A stretch of DNA of 34,844 bases from positions 1 through 34,844 of the forward strand of contig CAMPIY010000003.1 of assembly GCA_946886645.1 (NCBI GenBank), written 5' to 3'. The position numbers and the translations under genes are program-made. This document shows positions 1 through 8,038 of this stretch, piece by piece; the first letter of the stretch is position 1, and each line of letters opens with the position of its first letter. This DNA is from an uncultured Sphingomonas sp. GTDB lineage: Bacteria > Pseudomonadota > Alphaproteobacteria > Sphingomonadales > Sphingomonadaceae. The notes under the pieces were generated by a model. The model saw nothing but the letters and a program-made list of their open reading frames with translations. It was not told the DNA's origin and did no database searches.

Positions 1-1
1 C

Positions 2-682
2 GCTCCCGACGCCGTTCCGCGGCAGTTCGGCCCCGATACGACCATCAATTACGAAGTGGGCCTGAAGACCCAGGCGCCCGACCGCCTGTGGACGCTGGAG
101 CTGACCGCCTTCCGGACCGACTGGAAGGACATTCAGCTGCTCGTCCAGCTGGGCCAATTCGGCGTGAACACCAACGGCGGCGGCGCGCGCAGCAAGGGTA
201 TCGAGTTCTCGGCGGGCTTGAACCCGAGCCGCTCCCTCTCGCTCTACGCCAATGGCGCCTATGTCGACGCCGAGCTGACGGACGACGCGATACTCGCCGG
301 CGGACTCAAAGGGGATCGGCTGCCCTACAATCCGAAATGGCAAAGCACGATTGGCGCCGAATATGAGCATCCGCTGAGCGCGTCGGTGACCGGCCGGGCG
401 GGGATTAGCTGGCATTATACGGGCAGCCGATTTTCCGACTTCAATCCGCCGCCCGCTCCGGATGTGCCGGCTGCACCTCAGCACAAGCTGGATTCATTCA
501 GCCAGATCGATGCTCATGCCGGTGTCGATGTGGGCAAGTTCCGCATTGATGCATTCGTGCGCAACTTGACCGACTCCCGGGCCATTGTGAACATCGGCGC
601 GTTCGGAGCCTTCAATGGAGATTTGGCAGCAGCCGTCATCATGCCGCGAACCTTCGGGCTGTCGCTCGGCGTGCGCTACTAG
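2..682 (+). CDS. TonB-dependent receptor, C-terminal part (cut by window start)
   Basis: This is the last ~226 residues of an outer-membrane TonB-dependent receptor beta-barrel, open at the left edge of the window. Visible features are alternating polar/aromatic beta-strand segments, the typical 'INYEVGLK' strand near the start, 'GIEFSAGLNPSRSLSLYANGA', a 'DAHAGVDVGKFRIDAFVRNL' strand pair, and a terminal 'RTFGLSLGVRY' strand with aromatic residues suited to BamA recognition. Receptors of this kind import large or scarce substrates (siderophores, oligopeptides, glycans) with energy from TonB-ExbBD. The plug and the ligand-defining part lie outside the window, so the substrate cannot be read. 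It ends 6 bases before a secreted serine hydrolase, which is followed by a POT transporter; a peptide or peptidoglycan-fragment substrate is a reasonable inference. Confidence 0.88.
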   Translation, partial: APDAVPRQFGPDTTINYEVGLKTQAPDRLWTLELTAFRTDWKDIQLLVQLGQFGVNTNGGGARSKGIEFSAGLNPSRSLSLYANGAYVDAELTDDAILAGGLKGDRLPYNPKWQSTIGAEYEHPLSASVTGRAGISWHYTGSRFSDFNPPPAPDVPAAPQHKLDSFSQIDAHAGVDVGKFRIDAFVRNLTDSRAIVNIGAFGAFNGDLAAAVIMPRTFGLSLGVRY

Positions 683-688
683 GGGGAT

Positions 689-2677
689 ATGATGATGCGA
701 TGGATGAAGTGGGCGCTCACGGCGATGGCGGCGCTGGCAATTCCGGCAACGGCCCAGTCGCCGACACAGTTGCAGCCCACCAAAACCACGGCCGCCGTCC
801 TGCCGACGCAGGCGCCGGCAAAAACGGGAGGGCCTGCTTCCGCACATGAACTGACCCAGGCCGATGTCGATGCATGGCTCGACGGCTTCATGCCCTACGC
901 CTTGAAAGCCGGCGGAATTCCCGGCGCAGTGGTCGTGGTCGTCAAGGACGGCCAGCCGGTCACGATGCGCGGGTTCGGCTATGCCGACGTCAAGTCGCGC
1001 AAGCCGGTCGATCCCAACTTGACCTTGTTCCGGCCGGGTTCGGTCTCGAAGCTGTTCACCTGGACCGCGGTCATGCAGCAGGTGCAGGCAGGAAAGATCG
1101 ACCTGGACAAGGACATCAACACCTATCTGGATTTCAAGATTCCGGAGAAATTCGGAAAGCCGATCACGATGCGCCACCTGATGACGCACACCGCCGGCTT
1201 CGCGGAGACGGCGAAATATCTGATCAACTTCGACAAGCAGCCGCCGCAGGCGCTGGACAAGGCGCTGTCTCGCTGGGTTCCGGAACGCATCTATGCGCCG
1301 GGGGCAATGCATGCCTATTCCAACTATGGCGCCTCGCTGGCGGGCTACATCGTCCAGCGCGTTTCGGGCGAGCCGTTCAATCAATATATCCAGCGCCACA
1401 TCCTGCAGCCGGCGGGTATGCAGCATTCGACCTTCGACCAACCGCTACCGGCCCGGTTCGCACCGATCATGTCCCAGGGCTACGAATATGGGTCGGACAA
1501 GCCACAAGCCTATGAGGTTATCCCCATGGCTCCAGCCGGTGCGCTTGCCGCGACCGGCGCGGACATGGGGCGGTTTATGATCGCGCATCTCGGCGGAGCC
1601 CTACTCAACCCCGCGCTCAGCCGGCAGATGTATGCACCGGAGCCCAATCCCTATTCGGCGCTGCCCGGAATGGCGCTCGGTTTCTACCATGAGGACCGGA
1701 ACGGGCTGAACATCGTCGGGCATGGCGGCGACACCATCTATTTCCATTCCGACCTTCACCTGTTCGTCGACAAGAATGTCGGGCTGTACATTTCGCTCAA
1801 CAGCCTGGGTAAGGGTGCGGCAGGGCATTCACTTCGCGGCCAATTGTTCGAGGAATTTACCGACCGCTATTTCCCGGCGCCGGAGCCCACCCTGCCGACG
1901 GCCGCTACGGCGAAAGCCCATGGCCAGGCACTGGCGGGCCATTATGTCAGCAGCCGCGCGGGCGGGTTCAATTTCCTCAGACTCGTGACCCTGCTCGGGC
2001 AGACCAGCGTCACGCTCGACGAGGATAATAACCTGGTCGTTTCCACGCTCACCGACGCTGCCGGATCGCCGCGCAAATGGCGCGCGATCGGACCGTGGCT
2101 GTGGCAGGATGCGAACGGGTCGGACAAGCTCCAGGCCGTCGTCAACCAAGACGGCAGCGTGAAGATGTTCTCGATCACGCCGTTCGCGCCGATCATCGAA
2201 TTCCTGCCGGCGCCGGCGTCGCTGAATGCGGGATGGATTTCTCCGGTCGCGGGCATCGCGCTGCTGGTCATGTTCGTCGCCGCGTTGGGCTGGCCGATCG
2301 TTGCGCTGATCAGGAGGCGCTACAACTATTCATCGCCGCTGAGCGGGCGGTCGCTGTCCCTCCATCGCGCGACGCGGGTCACGGCCTGGCTGTTCATTCT
2401 TCTCCTGGTGGGATGGCTCGGCATCGTCATGGCTATCGACAAGGATCTGACCGCGCTCAACGGCGGGATGGATGGCTGGATGCGCCTGCTTCAGCTGTTG
2501 CTGATCGTGGCGATCGCCGGGACGGTGCTGGCGATCTGGAATGCTTACGGCGTCGTGAGGGCGCCTGGGCGGCACCGGATAGCCTCGATCTGGGCCATCC
2601 TGATCGCGCTGTCGGCGGCGTTCCTTGCCTGGCTGGCGCTCGACCTCGGGCTGCTGACCGCATCGCTGAACTACTGA
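689..2677 (+). CDS. Membrane-anchored serine hydrolase, beta-lactamase/DD-peptidase (SxxK) family
   Basis: This 662-residue protein has the penicillin-binding-protein/class C beta-lactamase fold. The nucleophile motif is SVSK (S118, K121), the second motif is YSN (Y210-N212), and an HGG triad lies near residue 345, replacing KTG as is common in this esterase/peptidase family. An N-terminal signal peptide (about residues 5-22, ending ATAQ) puts the catalytic domain in the periplasm. Four hydrophobic helices at about 515-540, 565-590, 600-625 and 632-660 anchor the C-terminus in the inner membrane. Likely activity is hydrolysis of an amide or ester on a peptide, possibly a D-amino-acid peptide; it need not be a true beta-lactamase. 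Three in-frame ATGs lie at 689, 692 and 695 behind AGGGGGA, so the exact start is uncertain by two residues. It sits between the receptor and the transporter, with gaps of 6 and 4 bases. Confidence 0.9.
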   Translation: MMMRWMKWALTAMAALAIPATAQSPTQLQPTKTTAAVLPTQAPAKTGGPASAHELTQADVDAWLDGFMPYALKAGGIPGAVVVVVKDGQPVTMRGFGYADVKSRKPVDPNLTLFRPGSVSKLFTWTAVMQQVQAGKIDLDKDINTYLDFKIPEKFGKPITMRHLMTHTAGFAETAKYLINFDKQPPQALDKALSRWVPERIYAPGAMHAYSNYGASLAGYIVQRVSGEPFNQYIQRHILQPAGMQHSTFDQPLPARFAPIMSQGYEYGSDKPQAYEVIPMAPAGALAATGADMGRFMIAHLGGALLNPALSRQMYAPEPNPYSALPGMALGFYHEDRNGLNIVGHGGDTIYFHSDLHLFVDKNVGLYISLNSLGKGAAGHSLRGQLFEEFTDRYFPAPEPTLPTAATAKAHGQALAGHYVSSRAGGFNFLRLVTLLGQTSVTLDEDNNLVVSTLTDAAGSPRKWRAIGPWLWQDANGSDKLQAVVNQDGSVKMFSITPFAPIIEFLPAPASLNAGWISPVAGIALLVMFVAALGWPIVALIRRRYNYSSPLSGRSLSLHRATRVTAWLFILLLVGWLGIVMAIDKDLTALNGGMDGWMRLLQLLLIVAIAGTVLAIWNAYGVVRAPGRHRIASIWAILIALSAAFLAWLALDLGLLTASLNY

Positions 2678-2681
2678 TCCT

Positions 2682-3995
2682 ATGAACCGGGCCGGCGCGA
2701 GCGCAGCGACAGCCAAGCCGGCCCGCACATTGTTCGGGCACCCGCCCGGCCTGACCGTCCTGTTTTCGACGCAGATGTGGGCCGAGTTCTCCTTCTTCGG
2801 GCTGCAGGCGCTGCTGGTCTATTATATGACCAAGCATCTGGGTTTCAGCCAGGCCAAGTCGTCGCTGATCTACGGTGCCTATGGCGCGGCGGCCTTCTTC
2901 AGCCCGTTCATCGGCGGGCTGATCGCCGACCGATGGCTGGGGCGCACCAAAAGCGTGATCATCGGCGGTGTTTCGATGATGCTGGGCCATTTCGCGATGG
3001 CTTCGGAATCCTTGCTCTTCCCCGCGCTCGTCCTGGTCGCGATCGGCAACGGGCTCTTCCTCCCGCCGCTCGCCATCCAGGTGGGCGATCTTTACGCCGA
3101 CGACGACCCTCGCAAGGCGCACGCCTTCAGCGCCTATTATATGGGCATCAACCTGGGTGCGCTGCTCGCCCCGCTGGTCTGCGGAACGCTGGGCGAACTC
3201 TACGGATGGCATTGGGGGTTCGGCGCGGCTGGGGTGGGAATGGCCATCGGCCTCATCATCTATACCAGCTTCTCAAGGATGCTTCCGCCCGACGTGAAGC
3301 GGTCGCAAGTGATTGCCGAAACCACGGCGTCGACAGCGCGCGTCGTGCGCGAACATGTCGTCATTCTCCTGCTGATGGTGGCCATGATCGTGCTGTTTCG
3401 TGTCGGATATGAGCAGAGCGGAAACGTGATCGCCTTATGGGTGGCGGACCGGACCGACCGCTCGATCGACCTGCTCGGCCTCGGCCTGACCATCCCGGCG
3501 ACCTGGTTCCAGTCGATCAACCCGCTGCTGATCATCTTGGGCACGCCATTGCTAATCCGCATCTGGAGGAAGGGGAGGACCAAGGAAACCGTAAGCCATC
3601 TGCTCCGCCGGATGGCGGTCGGATGCCTGATAGCGAGCGCCGCGATGCTGGTGATGGTGCTCGCCGCGATCGACAGTGGACCGGAGGGCGCGCAGGTCAG
3701 TTCGCTCTGGGTCGTCACCTACTTCTTCCTGCTGACCTTGGGCGAGCTGTTCGTCCTACCGGTCGGACTGACGCTCATTGCGACCCTGTCGCCTGTCCGC
3801 TTCGCAGCGACGGCAATGGGCGGCTGGTACATCGCCAAATTCCTCGGCAGTCTCCTCGCAGGTTTCATGGGAGCCTATTGGCTGGCCATCCCGGCATCGA
3901 CGTTTTTCGGGCTCGGCCTGGTCTCGACCGTCGTCGCGAGCGGTGGGCTGTTGGTCTTGTCGCGCTTCGCACGCCCGTCGGCGGACAAGGGGTAG
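2682..3995 (+). CDS. Divergent POT/PTR2-family (MFS) transporter
   Basis: This 437-residue inner-membrane protein is related to proton-coupled oligopeptide transporters. Family marks include the TM1 segment 'FSFFGLQALLVYYM', the loop 'FFSPFIGGLIADRWLGR', the 'YYMGINLGALLAPL' segment, and 'YEQSGN' in TM7. It is shorter than the second POT in this window (544 aa), consistent with 12 helices rather than the 14 usual in bacterial POTs. The proton-coupling residues are altered: the ExxER motif of TM1 reads Q-M-W-A-E, and the TM4 lysine (GTGFLKANIS in the second POT) is leucine here (GNGLFLPPLA). The family therefore supports peptide or peptide-like transport, but not the usual coupling mechanism. 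It starts 4 bases after the serine hydrolase and probably shares its transcript. The substrate is unknown. Confidence 0.85.
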   Translation: MNRAGASAATAKPARTLFGHPPGLTVLFSTQMWAEFSFFGLQALLVYYMTKHLGFSQAKSSLIYGAYGAAAFFSPFIGGLIADRWLGRTKSVIIGGVSMMLGHFAMASESLLFPALVLVAIGNGLFLPPLAIQVGDLYADDDPRKAHAFSAYYMGINLGALLAPLVCGTLGELYGWHWGFGAAGVGMAIGLIIYTSFSRMLPPDVKRSQVIAETTASTARVVREHVVILLLMVAMIVLFRVGYEQSGNVIALWVADRTDRSIDLLGLGLTIPATWFQSINPLLIILGTPLLIRIWRKGRTKETVSHLLRRMAVGCLIASAAMLVMVLAAIDSGPEGAQVSSLWVVTYFFLLTLGELFVLPVGLTLIATLSPVRFAATAMGGWYIAKFLGSLLAGFMGAYWLAIPASTFFGLGLVSTVVASGGLLVLSRFARPSADKG

Positions 3996-4070
3996 GCTTC
4001 AGGCCGGCGAACGCCATTCGGTTTTCCGCCGATTTGCATTGGCAGCGATTAGCGATAACCATATTCCGTC

Positions 4071-4082
4071 GCGCTCGAGCGC
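4071..4082. repeat. 12-bp perfect palindrome upstream of the STAS gene
   Basis: GCGCTCGAGCGC is a perfect, loopless palindrome 4 bases before the Shine-Dalgarno GGAGGGG (4087-4093) of the STAS gene. It lies in the 103-base gap after the POT gene, the natural place for the promoter of the 4099-7464 operon. A loopless palindrome fits a DNA operator better than an RNA hairpin. In GC-rich DNA such sites also arise by chance, and no regulator is known. Confidence 0.4.
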
Positions 4083-4098
4083 TTCGGAGGGGCGATGG

Positions 4099-4434
4099 AT
4101 GGAATATTCACTCGATCGTCGTGACCAAGCCATCATCGTCCGGGTTAGCGGGCGGGTCGACGAATCCAGCTGGGAGGCCTTCGGGGCGGCCCTGAGCGAA
4201 GCGATCCAACAGGCGCGCGAAGCGGAGATTGGCGATCTGGTTATCGACCTTGGCGCGCTAGACTATATGTCATCGCGCGGCCTTCGCGCGCTGACCGTCG
4301 CGAAGCGCCAGGCGGACGAGACGGAAATCAGGATCTGGCTGGCCTCGCCCAATGAGGTGATGCGCGAAATCCTGGCCATCAGCCGGTACGACAAGCTGTT
4401 CACGATTACCGAAACGGTCGAAGTGAAGCGCTAG
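4099..4434 (+). CDS. STAS-domain anti-sigma factor antagonist (SpoIIAA/RsbV-like)
   Basis: This is a single STAS domain of 111 residues, the normal length for SpoIIAA/RsbV proteins. In partner switching the unphosphorylated antagonist binds an RsbW-like kinase; phosphorylation of a conserved serine releases it and an SpoIIE/PP2C phosphatase resets it. Here 'DYMSSRGLRAL' aligns with the SpoIIAA 'FMDSSGLG' site, placing the phosphorylatable serine at S59; the preceding Asp is Ser (S58). I chose ATG 4099 because GGAGGGG precedes it and the STAS beta-strand (MEYSLDRRDQ) begins there; the reading frame is open upstream into the POT gene but that part is not STAS. The likely phosphatase is encoded at 5398 and the likely kinase at 8514. 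It leads a plus-strand operon with the next two genes. Confidence 0.88.
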   Translation: MEYSLDRRDQAIIVRVSGRVDESSWEAFGAALSEAIQQAREAEIGDLVIDLGALDYMSSRGLRALTVAKRQADETEIRIWLASPNEVMREILAISRYDKLFTITETVEVKR

Positions 4435-4463
4435 GGCGCTCAAGGAAGCGGAGGGGACGCTCA

Positions 4464-5423
4464 ATGCTCGTGCGTTTCTGGGGTACTCGAGGATCGCTTC
4501 CGGTTGCGCCGACCGCCGATACCATTCGGCAGAAAGTCGTTCGTGCTGTCATGGCTGCCAATGGGAAACGGTTCGCGGATGCGGCCGAGGCGGAGAGTTT
4601 CGTCAGCGAACTCGGGTTTGCCGCCGGCGCCACCTATGGCGGCGCAACGCCTTGCGTCGAGCTTGAGGCGGGGCAGGGCACCTATTTCATTTGCGACATG
4701 GGAAGTGGGCTTAGACAGTTCGGACTGGATTCGATCCGGCGAAACGCTGAAGGCCACCGCAAAACCTACAATTTCTTCCTGTCCCACCTGCACTGGGACC
4801 ATATCATGGGCTTCCCCTTCTTCGCGCCGGCGTTCGATCCGACGGCAACGATCAGAATTCATTCGGCGCACCCGGACGCCGAGGATGCGCTTCGGCGCCA
4901 GCAGGAGGAGATCAGCTTTCCTGTGCCGTTCGACTGGCTGCGCGCCGACATCCAGTTCGTGCAACTCACCCCAGGCGAGCCTTACGAAGTCGACGGTGTG
5001 CAGGTCGAAACCGCGCGGCAGCAACACTCCCACGTCAGTTACGGCTACCGCTTCACGGATCGCGACGGGCGAACGGCGATCTACAGCACCGACAGCGAGC
5101 ATAAGCCGGACAATATGGAGGACGAGGCAAGTTTCATCCGCTTCTTCCGCGACGCCGACCTCGTGATCTGCGACACCATGTATTCGCTGGCCGACAGCGT
5201 TTCGATGAAGGAAGACTGGGGCCATTCCAGCAACCTGGTGGCGATCGACCTTTGTCACGAAGCGCAGGCGAAGTGCCTGGCGCTATTCCACCATGAACCC
5301 ACCTATCAGGATGAGGACATCCAGCGGATGCACGAGGAAAGCATCCGCTATGAGGAACTGACCAGGAACGGCCCGCCGCTCGAAGTGATTTGCGCTTATG
5401 ACGGGCTCGAAGTCCGGCTCTAG
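4464..5423 (+). CDS. MBL-fold metallohydrolase, PhnP/cyclic-phosphodiesterase-like group
   Basis: This 319-residue metallo-beta-lactamase-fold enzyme carries the metal motif HLHWDH (H108, H110, D112, H113), further ligands at about H190 and D210 (YSTDSEH), and a late His pair (H276-H277). The N-terminal 'RFWGTRGSLPVAP' and 'ATYGGATPCVEL' segments match the MBL branch that includes PhnP and related phosphodiesterases rather than lactamases. An insertion at about 23-55 precedes the TYGG segment. Expected chemistry is hydrolysis of a phosphodiester or cyclic phosphate with two divalent metals, in the cytoplasm since there is no signal peptide. It begins 29 bases after the STAS gene with AGCGGAGGGG upstream, and its last 26 bases overlap the next gene. 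The substrate is unknown; a cyclic nucleotide is possible because a class III cyclase lies at 13256-15022. Confidence 0.85.
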   Translation: MLVRFWGTRGSLPVAPTADTIRQKVVRAVMAANGKRFADAAEAESFVSELGFAAGATYGGATPCVELEAGQGTYFICDMGSGLRQFGLDSIRRNAEGHRKTYNFFLSHLHWDHIMGFPFFAPAFDPTATIRIHSAHPDAEDALRRQQEEISFPVPFDWLRADIQFVQLTPGEPYEVDGVQVETARQQHSHVSYGYRFTDRDGRTAIYSTDSEHKPDNMEDEASFIRFFRDADLVICDTMYSLADSVSMKEDWGHSSNLVAIDLCHEAQAKCLALFHHEPTYQDEDIQRMHEESIRYEELTRNGPPLEVICAYDGLEVRL

Positions 5424-7464
5424 GCCCAGACGCCCCGGCCGCCGTGTCGTCGCGACGTGGTTGGCGGGCACGCTGATCGCCGTCCTGCTCAGCCTGCTTC
5501 TTGGCGAGCGGATGCGGAACACGGTGTTCGACAGCTGGCAGGCGGCGAGCCCGCGCGACCTCTCCGCGACCGATGTCCGGGTGGTGATGATCGACAATCA
5601 GAGCATCGCGGCGGTCGGTCCCTGGCCGTGGCCGCGTTACTATCTCGCCCGCCTTACGGAAGAGCTGAACAATCGCGGCGCCAAGGTTATCGCGTTCGAT
5701 ATCCTCCTGTCGGAACAGGACCGCGTCAGGCCGGAAACTTTCGTGTCGCTCTATCCCGAGCTCAGCAAGGAAGCTGCGGCCGAAGTCCAGGCACTTGAGC
5801 CGATGGACGAGCTTTTCGGCAAGGTCATCGGCGCCTCGCCGGTGGTATTGGCGCACGCAGGCACGGGGGAAGTTCAGCAGACCGAGCCCGTGCTGATCGA
5901 TGCGCCGATAATCGGCGCGCTCCCGCCCGAGGTGGATGGCTGGCGGGGCGAGCTTGGGGCCATCCCGGTCCTGGACGATGTCGCCCTCGGTCATGGGCTG
6001 GCCAATGGCAAGCCAGACCCGGACGGCGTCACGCGCAGTATTCCACTGGTCATGCGCGCGGCAGGCAAACCGCGTCCGGGGTTCGCGCTTGAAGTCGCCC
6101 GCCTTACCGCCGGCGCCGATCAAATCCGAACATCGCCGGCCGCCGTCCAATTCGACGGACGGACCATTCCGGTCAACCGGCACGGGCATATGCTTTTGCG
6201 CTTCGGCAGCTTCCCGAGAGAAAAAATTACCTCGGCGGGGGACGTGATCGGAAGATATGACCTGAAGGGCGACGAATTCGCCGGAAAGCCGGTCGTTATC
6301 GGGATGCAGGCGGAGGGCACGTCCGACATTGCGGCGACCCCGATCGCCGCCGAAGAATTCGGTCCGCTGATCCAGGCCCAGGCCATCGATGCCATGCTTC
6401 GCGGCGGCTGGCTTGAGCGGCCGGGTTGGGCCCCGCCGATGGAATGGGCCGCGGGCGGACTGCTGGCGATGCTTGCGCTCGGCAATGCGCTGTTCGGGCG
6501 AACCTACCGGATCGCGCTCGGTGTCGTCTTCATTGCCGTGCCGGTCATCGCTTGGCTCGCTTTTTTGAGAGGCTCGATCCTGTTCGACCCCGCACGACCG
6601 ATGCTTATTGGCGGCGGAGCGGTCGCTGGCGTCGCCATTGCCCTGTTTGCTTTGGCGAGGATCGACCGCGAACGACTTCGGGAGGCATTGATCCAGGAGC
6701 GGGTCGCCGCCGCAGCGACGGAAGGCGAGCTTCAGGCGGCCCGGTCAATCCAGCTCGGTATGGTCCCGCCGCGGGAGCGGCTGCGCGGCATCGACCCGCG
6801 CGTGGATGTCGATGCGCTGCTGGAGCCCGCCCGGTCGATCGGCGGCGATTTCTACGATGCGGTGAAGATCGGGCAAGACCATCTCGCGCTCGCCATCGCG
6901 GACGTGACGGGGAAGGGGGTGCCCGCGGCCCTGTTCATGGCGATGTCGAAGGCGTTGACGGGCACGGCTCTTGCCAGGAACGCAACCGACCCGGCCGCCA
7001 TCGCCGCCACGATCAACGAAGACCTATTGAACGACTATGGCGAGGCGATGAGCGTAACGATGCTGCTCGCCATCCTGGACCTCAAATCGGGTGAGGTTCG
7101 CGCGGTTTGCGCCGGTCACGAGGATCCGATCATCGTATCGGCCGACGGCAATGCGGATCGGGTCCGGCTCGACGGAGGCCCGCCATTCTCCGTGGTCGAT
7201 TTCACCTACCCGACCGAAACGCTGAGGCTGGCGCCTGGCGAAACGCTGGTGCTGGTCACCGATGGCGTGACCGAAGCCCAGAATTCCGAAGGAGCGCTGT
7301 TCGGCGGCAACCGCCTCCTCGCCGGCAAGGCGCTGAAGGCCGGCAGCGCGAGCGCCATATGCGATGCCATTCAGGATGAAGTCAGGCGTTTCGAAGATGG
7401 CGCCGAGGCGACCGACGACTTGACGGTGATGGTCGTGCGCTATCTGGGCACTAGCGGACGATAA
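5398..7464 (+). CDS. CHASE2 sensor - SpoIIE/RsbU-type Ser/Thr phosphatase
   Basis: This 688-residue membrane receptor has one helix at about 17-35, an extracytoplasmic CHASE2 domain at about 45-335 (including 'VRVVMIDNQSI' and 'GDEFAGKPVVIGMQ'), three closely spaced helices at about 350-366, 371-390 and 402-420, a short helical linker, and a C-terminal PP2C-type SpoIIE domain from about 480. The metal sites are intact: GGDFYD (D484), ADVTGKGVPAALF (D502), TDGVTEA and the final TDDLT. It should dephosphorylate a STAS antagonist in response to a periplasmic signal, and the STAS gene at 4099 is the obvious partner. The start at 5398 lies within the MBL gene, a translation-coupled arrangement, and no strong Shine-Dalgarno is visible. 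The end overlaps the convergent OmpA-like gene by 14 bases. Confidence 0.9.
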   Translation: MTGSKSGSRPRRPGRRVVATWLAGTLIAVLLSLLLGERMRNTVFDSWQAASPRDLSATDVRVVMIDNQSIAAVGPWPWPRYYLARLTEELNNRGAKVIAFDILLSEQDRVRPETFVSLYPELSKEAAAEVQALEPMDELFGKVIGASPVVLAHAGTGEVQQTEPVLIDAPIIGALPPEVDGWRGELGAIPVLDDVALGHGLANGKPDPDGVTRSIPLVMRAAGKPRPGFALEVARLTAGADQIRTSPAAVQFDGRTIPVNRHGHMLLRFGSFPREKITSAGDVIGRYDLKGDEFAGKPVVIGMQAEGTSDIAATPIAAEEFGPLIQAQAIDAMLRGGWLERPGWAPPMEWAAGGLLAMLALGNALFGRTYRIALGVVFIAVPVIAWLAFLRGSILFDPARPMLIGGGAVAGVAIALFALARIDRERLREALIQERVAAAATEGELQAARSIQLGMVPPRERLRGIDPRVDVDALLEPARSIGGDFYDAVKIGQDHLALAIADVTGKGVPAALFMAMSKALTGTALARNATDPAAIAATINEDLLNDYGEAMSVTMLLAILDLKSGEVRAVCAGHEDPIIVSADGNADRVRLDGGPPFSVVDFTYPTETLRLAPGETLVLVTDGVTEAQNSEGALFGGNRLLAGKALKAGSASAICDAIQDEVRRFEDGAEATDDLTVMVVRYLGTSGR

Positions 7465-8038
7465 CCTCGACCCGGCGGTTGGCCGGGTTGTCGACATTGT
7501 CCATCGTCGGCTGCATCAGCTGCCGCTCACCGCGCCCGACCGCGCTCATCATCGACCGGTCGAATCCCTGGGAGGCAAGCCAGGTTAACACTTCCTCCGC
7601 GCGCTTGGCCGACAGCTGGTCGTTATCCGCTTCGCTCCCGACTGTATCGGTATGACCGATCACCTCTACTTCAGGGCCGGACCTTCCTGCGATTTCGGCA
7701 CGGAGCGCCGTCAGCACGTCGGCCGACTGCGGCGTCAATGTCGTGGTTCCTTGCTCGAAATAGAGAAGGAAGCTTTTCGCCGGCGGAGGCAGGCCCGTCA
7801 GAAGTGCGGCTTCCTGCTTCTTGAGCCCGTCGGGTCCCAGCGGTTTCGCCGCCGGGTTCCTCGTGCCGAGCTTGGTGCGGCTATTCCCCTCGGCAATAAC
7901 TGCGTCGGTCGGAGCGCCGCCCGACTCAAGCACTGCCACCGCGCCTTGATGGCCCTCATCATCGGGCAGGAGGACCAGCGACGATGTCGCGCAGCCGCCG
8001 AGGGTGATGATGAAGATGGTCAGGCCGACGCGGATCAT
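7451..8038 (-). CDS. OmpA-family peptidoglycan-associated lipoprotein
   Basis: This 195-residue protein has a lipoprotein signal with lipobox LGGC (acylated C16) and a C-terminal OmpA-like peptidoglycan-binding domain at about 90-195. Diagnostic segments are 'YFEQGTTTLTPQSADVL', 'VEVIGHTDTVGSEADN', 'LSAKRAEEVLTWL' and 'NPANRRVEVIV', including the D and R that hold diaminopimelate. It should be held in a membrane by its lipid and grip the cell wall through the OmpA domain. Residues 20-90 form a linker with no recognised domain. Its start overlaps the end of the FecR gene (ATGA), so the two are translated together. Position inside the signalling island suggests a structural or sensing role at the envelope. 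The two C-terminal ends of this gene and the CHASE2 phosphatase gene overlap. Confidence 0.88.
   Translation of the reverse strand: MIRVGLTIFIITLGGCATSSLVLLPDDEGHQGAVAVLESGGAPTDAVIAEGNSRTKLGTRNPAAKPLGPDGLKKQEAALLTGLPPPAKSFLLYFEQGTTTLTPQSADVLTALRAEIAGRSGPEVEVIGHTDTVGSEADNDQLSAKRAEEVLTWLASQGFDRSMMSAVGRGERQLMQPTMDNVDNPANRRVEVIVR

Noticed and set aside
494..1441. 315-codon minus-strand reading frame over the receptor/hydrolase junction
   Set aside because: It crosses two convincing plus-strand genes and has no signal, domain or ribosome site.
689..2677. Antibiotic-resistance class C beta-lactamase
   Set aside because: The SxxK and YSN motifs match, but HGG replaces KTG and four C-terminal helices are present; this fits esterase/peptidase relatives better than a resistance enzyme.
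4461..5258. 265-codon minus-strand frame opposite the MBL gene
   Set aside because: Composition is that of an antisense shadow; the MBL metal motif on the plus strand is intact.
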